Part shown: piece by piece, positions 23,294 to 30,708 of the stretch
How positions within the stretch are numbered: the stretch's first letter is position 1
Layout: each line of letters begins with the position of its first letter
Assembly: GCA_045565015.1 (NCBI GenBank)
Contig: JBJLGD010000031.1
Span: 1 to 30,708, forward strand
DNA from: GCA-2697345 sp045565015
Lineage (GTDB): Bacteria; Pseudomonadota; Alphaproteobacteria; Rhodobacterales; Rhodobacteraceae
Reading direction: 5' to 3'
DNA: 30,708 bases
Notes under the pieces: model-generated
What the model was told of the DNA's origin: nothing
What the model saw: only the letters and a program-made list of their open reading frames with translations
Database searches by the model: none
Program-made: the position numbers and the translations under genes

Positions 23294-25372
23294 ATGGAAT
23301 ATAAAACTAGGTTAGGCGTTGATATTGGCGGTACATTTACGGATGTGGTTTTAGAGCATAAAGGCGTATTATATTCGAGCAAAGTTTTAACAACCTATGA
23401 TATACCTGAGGATGCGATACTTGATGGCATAGAAAAAGTTTGTACCAAGTCTAATATTATGCCCCAAGAGATTGAACAAATTATTCATGGTACTACACTC
23501 GCTACGAACGCTTTAATTCAAAGGAATGGTGCAAAGACAGCCCTAATCACTACTTTTGGATTTAAAGATGTAATTGAAATGCGTACCGAGAGCCGTTTTG
23601 AACAATATGATTTAAATCTTGTTCTGCCACCTCCACTAATCTCTAGAAATTGTCGTTACACCTTGAACGAACGAGTGGATGCTAAAGGAAATATATTAAT
23701 AAAACTGGATCAAGTTGAGCTAGATAAATTAATAGAAACTATTGATACAGCTGGCTTCGAGAGCGTAGCTGTTGGTCTGATCCATTCATATTTAAATCCA
23801 GAACATGAACAATTTATTAAAGCTACTTTAAAAGCACGATTACCACATGTGAGTGTTTCCATTTCGTCTGAGGTGTCGCCACAAATGCGTGAATATGAGC
23901 GTTTTAATACGGTTTGTGCGAATGCCTACGTAAAACCTATGATGAAAAGTTACTTAGATAGGTTAGAGGAGAGGTTACTGGAAAAAAAGATTAAGAGCCC
24001 CATATTTTTAATGCATTCTGGCGGCGGTATTATCTCACTTGATAGTGCCTCGGAATTTCCTGTTCGTCTTATTGAAAGTGGGCCAGCAGGTGGTGCAATT
24101 TTTGCAGCAAATGTTGCGGAACGATATGGTTTGGATAAAGTTCTTTCATTCGATATGGGCGGAACAACAGCAAAAATATGTTTAATAAAAAATAGAACTC
24201 CCAAAACAGCTAGAGTTTTCGAAGTTGCTAGAACTTATCGTTTTAAAAAAGGATCGGGTATGCCGATCTCTATCCCGGTTATTGATATGGTAGAGATTGG
24301 CGCTGGTGGAGGTTCTCTTGCGTCTGTCGACACTATGAATCAGATCCGTGTTGGTCCAGAAAGTTCTGGTTCAAACCCAGGACCGGCTTGCTATGATCTA
24401 GGTGGACACAGCCCAGCTGTAACTGATGCAGATTTGGTGTTGGGTAGATTAGATGCTGATAACTTTGCCGCTGGCTCAATAAAGTTAAATACAGATAAAT
24501 CAAAAAAGATATTAGAGGAAAAGATAGGGCTTACTTTGTCGATGAACTCTACTGAAAGTGCGTTTGGCATTTCCGAGGTAGTTGATGAGAACATGGCAAA
24601 TGCTGCTAGGATGCATGCAGTCGAAAACGGAGAGGACTTGTCTGATTATACTATGATCGCTTTTGGGGGTGCTGCTCCACTTCATGCGGCCAGATTATGT
24701 CAAAAATTAGATATCTCTAAATTTTTAGTACCGTCAGGAGCAGGGGTAGGTTCCGCGATTGGCTTCTTACGAGCACCTTTTAGTTTTGAAGCAAGTAAGA
24801 GTATCTTCATGCCTCTAAAAAAATTCGATCAGCGTCTAGTTTGTAATATTATTGATAATTTAAGAGAAGAAGCAGTAAGTTTTGTTAAAAGCTGTGGTAT
24901 AGAAGAAGAGATTATAACAGGAGCCAAAGCTTATATGCGATATTCAGGACAGGGTTGGGAGATCCCAGTGACTCTGCAGAGTATAGAGCCATCAGAAATA
25001 ACAGAAAAAAACTTTCAAAACGCTTTTGAAGAACAATATAAGTTACTGTTTGGACGTCTCGTCCAAGGACCAGACATTGAGATCACTGTTTGGTCGTTGA
25101 ATGCATCAGCAGGACATTTCTCAGAAAAGGTGATCAAAGTCACTGAAGCAAAGGATGAATCTGAGACGATTAATACACGATATATTTTTGATCCAGGATT
25201 AGATGATTTTACTATTGCAAAAGTTCTAGAAAGAAAATTTTTAACTGACAAAAAGTATTTGGAAGGTCCTGCTGTTATAGTAGAAGATGAAACTACAATC
25301 ATAGTCCCAACAGGTTTTTTTGCACAGGGAAATATAGATAATAGCATAGCTGTAAAAAGGATCAAAAAATGA
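23294..25372 (+). CDS. hyuA: hydantoinase/oxoprolinase family protein, subunit A (N-methylhydantoinase A type)
   Basis: This 692-residue protein is the ATP-binding subunit of the hydantoinase A / acetone carboxylase / 5-oxoprolinase superfamily. The N-terminal Hydant_A_N domain shows LGVDIGGTFTDVVL (about 7-20) and HGTTLATNALIQRNGAKTALITTFGF. The central actin-like hydantoinase_A domain shows SGPAGGAIFAAN and LSFDMGGTTAKICLI, followed by EIGAGGGSLA and GPESSGSNPGPACY. The C-terminal domain follows after about 510. Family members use ATP to open hydantoins, 5-oxoproline or related rings, or to carboxylate ketones; the sequence does not decide which. It overlaps the next gene by 4 bases (ATGA). 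AAGGG lies about 9 bases ahead of the start. Confidence 0.85.
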   Translation: MEYKTRLGVDIGGTFTDVVLEHKGVLYSSKVLTTYDIPEDAILDGIEKVCTKSNIMPQEIEQIIHGTTLATNALIQRNGAKTALITTFGFKDVIEMRTESRFEQYDLNLVLPPPLISRNCRYTLNERVDAKGNILIKLDQVELDKLIETIDTAGFESVAVGLIHSYLNPEHEQFIKATLKARLPHVSVSISSEVSPQMREYERFNTVCANAYVKPMMKSYLDRLEERLLEKKIKSPIFLMHSGGGIISLDSASEFPVRLIESGPAGGAIFAANVAERYGLDKVLSFDMGGTTAKICLIKNRTPKTARVFEVARTYRFKKGSGMPISIPVIDMVEIGAGGGSLASVDTMNQIRVGPESSGSNPGPACYDLGGHSPAVTDADLVLGRLDADNFAAGSIKLNTDKSKKILEEKIGLTLSMNSTESAFGISEVVDENMANAARMHAVENGEDLSDYTMIAFGGAAPLHAARLCQKLDISKFLVPSGAGVGSAIGFLRAPFSFEASKSIFMPLKKFDQRLVCNIIDNLREEAVSFVKSCGIEEEIITGAKAYMRYSGQGWEIPVTLQSIEPSEITEKNFQNAFEEQYKLLFGRLVQGPDIEITVWSLNASAGHFSEKVIKVTEAKDESETINTRYIFDPGLDDFTIAKVLERKFLTDKKYLEGPAVIVEDETTIIVPTGFFAQGNIDNSIAVKRIKK

Positions 25373-27069
25373 CATCCAAAGTTTCTTATCAAGTTATGTG
25401 GAATCGTTTGATTTCTATTGTTGAAGAACAAGCTCAAGCTTTGGTTAGGACTGCTTTTTCAACATCAGTGAGAGAAGCTGGGGATTTATCTGCTGGTGTC
25501 TATAATGAATCAGGAGAAATGTTGGCGCAGGCAGTAACGGGGACGCCCGGTCACGTAAACGCTATGGCAGACTCCGTTGCACATTTCATACGCCGTATTC
25601 AAAAAAAGAATATGATGGAAGGGGATATTTATATTACTAATGACCCTTGGGAGGGTACAGGGCACCTACATGATATAACTGTTGTAACTCCGTCTTTTTA
25701 TAAAAAAGAATTGATAGGTTTTTTCGCGTGCACCGCTCATATAGTTGATATTGGTGGCCGAGGTTTTGGAGCTGATGCAAACTCAGTTTACGAGGAAGGA
25801 TTATATTTACCAATAATGAAATTTGCTGATCAAGGGGAGGTTAATCAAACCCTATTAACTATTGTTAGGGGTAACGTCAGAGAACCAGATCAGGTCGTTG
25901 GAGATATTTTTGCGTTAGGTACTTGTAATGAAATTGGCCACCGCCGGTTAATTGAGATGATGAACGAATTTGGACTTGGTGATCTAAATATTATTAGTAA
26001 ATTTATTTTCGAGCACTCCATGAAGGCAACTATTGAAAAAATAAATGCTTTACCGATGGTGACCAAGAGGGGTTCTATGAAAATTGATGGTTATGACAAG
26101 TTTATCGATCTCAAAGTGAAGGTCTCTATTGTTAAAAACCGAATTCTCTGTGATTTTGAAGGAACCTCTGCAGTTGATAAGAAGGGTATAAATGTTCCTT
26201 TAGTTTATACCAAAGCGTACGCATGTTATGCTATAAAATGTGCGATAGCTCCCGACATACCTAATAATGCTGCATCCCTCGAACCATTTGAGATTTTAGC
26301 TCCAGAAGGATGTATTCTCAACGCAAAACATCCAGCACCTGTGGCTTTGAGGCATGTAATAGGTCACTTAATTCCGGACACCGTCTACGCAGCTTTGGAT
26401 AAAATAATACCTAATACAGTTCCAGCAGAGGGTGCCGGATCACTTTGTAATTTCCAGGTATCATTGAGGCCTAGCTCTACGTATAATTCTTTATATAAGG
26501 CTCAAAGAGCAGAAGTTTTGATGTTCAATTCGGGAGGATCAGGGGCTCGACCTACATTAGATGGAATGAACGCAACAGCATTTCCTTCTGGTGTTATGAC
26601 GATGCCTATCGAAGCTACTGAACATACAGGGCCAATTATTATTTGGAAGAAAGAACTCCGCCCGGATAGTGGTGGCGTAGGAAAATTTAGAGGTGGTTTA
26701 GGTCAACTTATTACGATTGGCGCTTATGAGGGTTATGAATTTGATGTTTCACTTATGTTTGATCGGGTACACAATCCTCCGCTAGGACGAAAAGGTGGTT
26801 TGCCTGGGGGTGCTACTGTTGTAACTAAGGATGATGGTTCAAAACTACGTGGCAAGGGTATTCAATTCGTGGAAGAAGGTCGAGTTGTGGAAATGTCACT
26901 CCCAGGTGGTGCTGGATATGGAGCTCCCAAGGATAGACTCCGCGCATTAGTATTAAGGGACGTAATTCTTGGTTATATCAGTATACAAAGTGCAAAAGAA
27001 CATTTTAACTTAACAGTATCTGAAATTACTGAAATTGAAAATGCTATACGGACTGGAGTTATTATTTGA
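25369..27069 (+). CDS. hyuB: hydantoinase/oxoprolinase family protein, subunit B (N-methylhydantoinase B type)
   Basis: This is the partner subunit (Hydantoinase_B domain, 566 residues), expected to form a heteromeric cytoplasmic enzyme with subunit A. Family features are EAGDLSAGVYNESGEMLAQA; the probable metal/substrate motif ITNDPWEGTGHLHD (about 89-102, with Asp92, His99 and His101); RGNVREPDQVVGD; and the C-terminal GGVGKFRGGLGQ and LPGGAGYGAP. The full length argues against decay. The start lies within the end of subunit A (ATGA) and the end overlaps the next start (TGATG), so all three are translationally coupled. The substrate is not determined. Confidence 0.87.
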   Translation: MTSKVSYQVMWNRLISIVEEQAQALVRTAFSTSVREAGDLSAGVYNESGEMLAQAVTGTPGHVNAMADSVAHFIRRIQKKNMMEGDIYITNDPWEGTGHLHDITVVTPSFYKKELIGFFACTAHIVDIGGRGFGADANSVYEEGLYLPIMKFADQGEVNQTLLTIVRGNVREPDQVVGDIFALGTCNEIGHRRLIEMMNEFGLGDLNIISKFIFEHSMKATIEKINALPMVTKRGSMKIDGYDKFIDLKVKVSIVKNRILCDFEGTSAVDKKGINVPLVYTKAYACYAIKCAIAPDIPNNAASLEPFEILAPEGCILNAKHPAPVALRHVIGHLIPDTVYAALDKIIPNTVPAEGAGSLCNFQVSLRPSSTYNSLYKAQRAEVLMFNSGGSGARPTLDGMNATAFPSGVMTMPIEATEHTGPIIIWKKELRPDSGGVGKFRGGLGQLITIGAYEGYEFDVSLMFDRVHNPPLGRKGGLPGGATVVTKDDGSKLRGKGIQFVEEGRVVEMSLPGGAGYGAPKDRLRALVLRDVILGYISIQSAKEHFNLTVSEITEIENAIRTGVII

Positions 27070-28265
27070 TGACTTCAAATACAGAGACATACGACGTTGT
27101 AATAATTGGAGGGGCAATGATAGGTTCTTCGATAGCTTGGTCATTGGTCTCGAATGAGGACTTCACGGGAACAATTTGTGTTATAGAAAGAGATCCAACC
27201 TATGAATTCGCGTCAACTTCGAGGAGTAATAGTTGTATACGTCAGCAATATTCGAATGAATTAAATGTTAAAATCTCCCAATATGGTGCTCAATTCATAA
27301 GAAATTTTGGAAGTTTTATAAATGATAGCGAAGCGCCTAAAATTCTTTTTCAAGACTTCGGGTATATGTATTTCTCAGATACCAGAGAGACAAAAGAAGT
27401 TTTTAAGAAAAATCAGGAGATGCAGACTTCCTTGGGCGCAAAAACAAGACTTATGACACCCTCCGAGATCTCTTTCGAGTATCCATTTTATAATGTAAAA
27501 GATATTATTGTTGGTAGTCATAATACTCTTGATGAGGGGTATTTTGACGGAGCTACAATATTCTCTTGGTGGTTAAGAAAAAATAAAGAATTAGGTGTTT
27601 CATATTTATCAGAGGAAGTTAGCAGTATAAATTTTGATTGCGAAAACAACCTAGTTAATGGTGTGCAACTAAAATCAGGTAAAAAAATAAATTGTGGAAC
27701 TTTGGTAAATGCTGCTGGTACAAGAGCAGCAGAAATATCTGAGATGCTGGGTGTCCATCTACCTATTGAACCAAGAAGGCGTTATAGTTTTGTTTTTGAT
27801 GCGGAAAAACCACTTGATAGACCATTACCTTTAACAATAGATCCTTCAGGTGTTCATGTGCGAAGTGATGGAAATTACTATGTCGCAGGCTGTCCACCTG
27901 ATCAGGACTTTCCCGTAAATTATAATGATTTTGAAATGGATCATAGCATTTGGGAAGATAAAATTTGGCCAGCATTGGCTCATAGAATACCTCAGTTTGA
28001 TAGGCTAAAGGTAATAAACTCTTGGGTAGGCCACTATTCTTATAATATTTTTGATCAAAACGCTGTATTGGGGCCACACCCTCAAATAAAGAATTTTATT
28101 TTTGCAAATGGATTTTCAGGTCATGGCTTACAGCAGAGTCCTGCAGTTGGCCGAGGTATTTCTGAAATAGTAATTTATGGGGAGTATCGCAGTCTAGACT
28201 TATCTCCACTTAACTTTAACCGATTTATTGAAGATAAACCATTTCTTGAAAGGGCAATAATATGA
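27069..28265 (+). CDS. FAD-dependent oxidoreductase of the DAO family
   Basis: This amine/amino-acid oxidase-like flavoprotein has about 398 residues. The N-terminal dinucleotide-binding motif is DVVIIGGAMIGSSIAW, with an Ala at the usual third glycine-region position, as in a known subgroup. RSNSCIRQQYS follows (isoalloxazine contact region in sarcosine oxidase-like enzymes). The C-terminus has FIFANGFSGHGLQQSPAVGRGISE. I chose the ATG at 27069, which shares its A with the hyuB stop (TGATG), over an in-frame TTG at 27066. Likely substrates are a secondary amine or a D-amino acid such as sarcosine. That would fit a hydantoin-opening enzyme upstream, but this is inference. Confidence 0.82.
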   Translation: MTSNTETYDVVIIGGAMIGSSIAWSLVSNEDFTGTICVIERDPTYEFASTSRSNSCIRQQYSNELNVKISQYGAQFIRNFGSFINDSEAPKILFQDFGYMYFSDTRETKEVFKKNQEMQTSLGAKTRLMTPSEISFEYPFYNVKDIIVGSHNTLDEGYFDGATIFSWWLRKNKELGVSYLSEEVSSINFDCENNLVNGVQLKSGKKINCGTLVNAAGTRAAEISEMLGVHLPIEPRRRYSFVFDAEKPLDRPLPLTIDPSGVHVRSDGNYYVAGCPPDQDFPVNYNDFEMDHSIWEDKIWPALAHRIPQFDRLKVINSWVGHYSYNIFDQNAVLGPHPQIKNFIFANGFSGHGLQQSPAVGRGISEIVIYGEYRSLDLSPLNFNRFIEDKPFLERAII

Positions 28266-29104
28266 AAATGAAGAAAATAGTTTTAACTGGAGCAGCTGGT
28301 CGCTTGGGTTCTTATTTGAGAGAACCACTATCAAAGATGGCAGACCAGCTTTTGAGTACAGATATATCTGATGACATCGGGTCATTGTATGATAATGAAA
28401 CTTTTGTAAAAGCTGATCTTGCGGAGATGTCAGAAATAAAGCCGTTAATGAAAGATGCTGATATGGTGGTCCACTTCGGAGCATATGTTGATGAGGGTCC
28501 GTTTGAAAAATTATGGGGGCCAAATTTTGTAGGTTCATATAATGTTTGGGAGTCTGCCCGGCTGGCCGGAGTAAAAAGAGTGATATATGCTTCTTCAATT
28601 CATGCCGTAGGGATGTACCCAAGAAATCAATTTATCGGTGTAGATGTGCCTCATAGGCCTGATGGTTTCTATGGCCTCGCTAAATGTTTTACGGAAGATT
28701 TAGGAAGAATGTACTGGGAAAAGTCTGGACTTGAAGCCGTATGTCTACGAATTTATTCTGCGGCTGCGGTCGTAAGTTCTCGATCTCTTAGTACGTGGTT
28801 ATCTTATGACGATCTAATTCAACTTGTGACACGGGCGATTGATACCCCAACCGTTGGATTTACTATATCTTACGGTATATCAAACAATGATCGAGCTGTT
28901 GTAGATAATTCTGCGGCGACGTATTTAGGTTACAAACCCAAAGATAATGCTGAACAATATGCAGATGAAATTTTGGCGAATTCACCTCCTTCAGATCCTC
29001 AAGATTTAGCACAAATGTGTCATGGAGGACCATTCGCAGCTACTCCGATGGGAGAAAGTGGTATGGCTCACTTGAAAATTATAGACGATAAAAAGAAAAC
29101 CTAA
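28262..29104 (+). CDS. NAD-dependent extended SDR, uronate dehydrogenase-like
   Basis: This 280-residue short-chain dehydrogenase of the epimerase/dehydratase type has TGAAGRLG (about 9-16) for NAD binding, the active-site Ser pair in YASSIHAVG (111-112), and Tyr137 with Lys141 in YGLAKCF. It resembles bacterial uronate dehydrogenase along its whole length, including DVPHRPDGFYGLAKCF, LSTWLSYDDL and a C-terminal GYKPKDNAEQYADEI. That enzyme oxidises galacturonate or glucuronate to the aldarolactone. It overlaps the FAD oxidoreductase gene by 4 bases (ATGA). Its presence in a hydantoinase operon is odd and the true substrate may differ. A second Met lies at the third codon. Confidence 0.78.
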   Translation: MKMKKIVLTGAAGRLGSYLREPLSKMADQLLSTDISDDIGSLYDNETFVKADLAEMSEIKPLMKDADMVVHFGAYVDEGPFEKLWGPNFVGSYNVWESARLAGVKRVIYASSIHAVGMYPRNQFIGVDVPHRPDGFYGLAKCFTEDLGRMYWEKSGLEAVCLRIYSAAAVVSSRSLSTWLSYDDLIQLVTRAIDTPTVGFTISYGISNNDRAVVDNSAATYLGYKPKDNAEQYADEILANSPPSDPQDLAQMCHGGPFAATPMGESGMAHLKIIDDKKKT

Positions 29105-29147
29105 GGGCAAATATTATCAAAAATTTAAAGTTCGAACTAATGGTTTT

Positions 29148-30708
29148 TTAGCGTGTAAATTTTTTATATTTTACTCTCTTTGGCTCGACAGAGTCGGGCC
29201 CTAAGCGTCTAATTTTATCTTCTTCGTAGGATTCGAAATTTCCTTCAAACCACTCCACATGGGATTCGCCTTCGAAGGCAAGAATATGTGTGCATAACCT
29301 ATCAAGGAAAAACCGATCATGGCTAATAATTACAGCACACCCCGCAAAGTTTTCAAGCGCATCTTCAAGAGCACGTAAAGTTTCAACATCTAAATCATTC
29401 GTTGGTTCATCTAATAATAGAACATTACCACCAGTCCTTAATAGTTTAGCCATATGAACTCTGTTTCGTTCACCTCCTGATAGTAGGCCAACTTTTTTTT
29501 GTTGATCACCACCTTTAAAGTTGAATGATGAGCAGTAAGCTCGTGAATTCATTTGAGCGTCACCAAGTTCAATAATTTCAGCGCCTCCAGAAATTTCTTC
29601 CCAAACTGTTTTCTCCGAAGTTAAACTATCTCTAGACTGATCAACATAAGATAGCTCGACTGTGTCGCCATAACGCACAGATCCAGCATCCGGTTTTTCT
29701 TGAGATGTTAACATTCTAAAAAGAGTTGATTTTCCAGCTCCGTTTGGGCCAATGACGCCCACAATGCCACCTGGAGGCAACGAAAAACTTAACCCTTCGA
29801 TTAAAAGGTTCTCTCCAAAGGATTTTTTTATATCTTCTACTTCGATAACCTTTGATCCAAGTCTAGTACCATTGGGTATAATTATTTGAGCACGACCTAG
29901 CTTTTCGCGTTCAGACTGATTTGCCATTTCGGTATAGGAATTTATACGTGCTTTTTGTTTTGCTTGACGGGCCTTTGCACCAGCACGAATCCACTCCAAT
30001 TCTCTTTCTAGTGTCTTTTGCTTTGATCTGTCCTCTTTTGCCTCATGCTCAAGACGTTTCGCTTTCTGTTCAAGCCATGCTGAATAATTTCCCTCATATG
30101 GCAATCCTCGACCCCGATCCAATTCTAATATCCACCCGGTGATATCATCTAAGAAATATCGATCATGTGTAACAATTAAGCAGGTTCCTTTGTAATCTAT
30201 AAGATGTTTTTGTAACCAAGATACTGTTTCTGCATCCAGATGATTTGTTGGCTCGTCTAAAAGCAACATATCAGGTTCTTCTAAAAGTAGCTTACAAAGA
30301 GCAACACGTCTTTTTTCGCCTCCTGATAAGGTCTCAACTTTAGCATCGTCAGCAGGGCATCTAAGGGCTTCGAGAGAAATATCTATTTGAGCGTCTAAGT
30401 CCCAAAGATTTTTAGTATCAATTTCATCCTGTAATCGTGCCATTTCATCGGCAGTTTCCTCAGAGTAGTTCATTGCTAGGTCGTTATATTTATCTAAGAT
30501 ATCTTTTTTATCTTTAACGCCAAGCATTACGTTATCTCTGACATTTAAAGTTTCGTCTAGAGTTGGTTCTTGAGGCAGATATCCCACCTTTGCGCCCTTT
30601 GCGGCCCACGCTTCCCCGGAATATTCCTTATCAATGCCTGCCATAATTTTCATCAAAGTAGACTTTCCAGACCCATTTACACCAACGACTCCGATTTTCA
30701 CTCCCGGT
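29148..30708 (-). CDS. ettA: energy-dependent translational throttle protein EttA (ABC-F), 5' end outside the window
   Basis: EttA is a ribosome-associated ABC-F ATPase that gates the first elongation step according to energy state. Two ABC domains are visible. The first has Walker A GVNGSGKST, LSGGEKRRVALCKLLL and LLLDEPTNHLD. The second has GPNGAGKST, LSGGERNRVHMAKLL and LLLDEPTNDLD. The linker between them carries the basic KARQAKQKARINSYTEM. The frame is open to the edge: the codon at 30699-30701 is an internal GTG (Val), not a start, because Pro-Gly codons precede it and the family has some 35 more residues upstream. It is convergent with the SDR gene, with a 43-base gap that holds a 10-base palindrome (29129-29138) but no clear terminator. 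Confidence 0.93.
   Translation of the reverse strand, partial: PGVKIGVVGVNGSGKSTLMKIMAGIDKEYSGEAWAAKGAKVGYLPQEPTLDETLNVRDNVMLGVKDKKDILDKYNDLAMNYSEETADEMARLQDEIDTKNLWDLDAQIDISLEALRCPADDAKVETLSGGEKRRVALCKLLLEEPDMLLLDEPTNHLDAETVSWLQKHLIDYKGTCLIVTHDRYFLDDITGWILELDRGRGLPYEGNYSAWLEQKAKRLEHEAKEDRSKQKTLERELEWIRAGAKARQAKQKARINSYTEMANQSEREKLGRAQIIIPNGTRLGSKVIEVEDIKKSFGENLLIEGLSFSLPPGGIVGVIGPNGAGKSTLFRMLTSQEKPDAGSVRYGDTVELSYVDQSRDSLTSEKTVWEEISGGAEIIELGDAQMNSRAYCSSFNFKGGDQQKKVGLLSGGERNRVHMAKLLRTGGNVLLLDEPTNDLDVETLRALEDALENFAGCAVIISHDRFFLDRLCTHILAFEGESHVEWFEGNFESYEEDKIRRLGPDSVEPKRVKYKKFTR

Noticed and set aside
27066..27071. TTG start for the FAD oxidoreductase
   Set aside because: The ATG one codon later overlaps the hyuB stop as TGATG, the usual coupling arrangement, and keeps the whole conserved N-terminus.
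29129..29138. Terminator between the SDR gene and ettA
   Set aside because: AGTTCGAACT is a perfect palindrome but has no loop and no following T-run.
30699..30701. GTG as the true start of ettA
   Set aside because: In-frame Pro-Gly codons precede it and the family has about 35 further residues before this point, so the gene simply runs off the window.

Overview
The window looks like a piece of a low-GC, gene-dense marine alphaproteobacterial chromosome close to the replication origin. Three things suggest this: the dnaN-recF-gyrB order, the AT-rich coding sequence with very short gaps, and the taurine plus AprBAM/Sat gene content, which is known from SAR11, SAR116 and related oceanic lineages. 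The exact clade cannot be fixed from the sequence alone. I saw no RNA genes, insertion sequences, phage genes or CRISPR arrays.

Region 1 (1-9118, rightward): the 3' part of dnaN with an apparent single-base frameshift, then recF and gyrB. A GabD-type aldehyde dehydrogenase follows, and then a tight group of three genes: a divergent peptidase M19 homologue that has lost several metal ligands, a 551-codon protein I cannot place, and a DUF3726 protein.

Region 2 (9129-22928, leftward): a near-complete taurine dissimilation and sulfite oxidation module. In transcription order it is tauA, an intrinsic terminator, tauB, an unusually long tauC-like permease, tpa, xsc, pta, sat, aprM, aprB, aprA, a metallophosphoesterase and a small unknown gene. 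The predicted flow is taurine uptake; transamination to sulfoacetaldehyde (Tpa); cleavage to acetyl phosphate and sulfite (Xsc); acetyl-CoA formation (Pta); oxidation of sulfite plus AMP to APS, with electrons passing to the membrane through AprM; and release of sulfate with ATP formation by Sat. One taurine would therefore give carbon, nitrogen (as alanine), electrons and a substrate-level ATP. No dedicated regulator, sulfite/sulfate exporter or alanine dehydrogenase is visible in the window.

Region 3 (22929-23293) is a 365-base divergent intergenic segment with several short perfect inverted repeats, likely to carry the control sites of the tau operon and of the next operon.

Region 4 (23294-29104, rightward): a translationally coupled four-gene operon of hydantoinase/oxoprolinase subunits A and B, a DAO-type FAD oxidoreductase and a uronate-dehydrogenase-like SDR. 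Its substrate is not known. Region 5 (29148 to the end, leftward) is ettA, an ABC-F translation factor cut off by the window edge.
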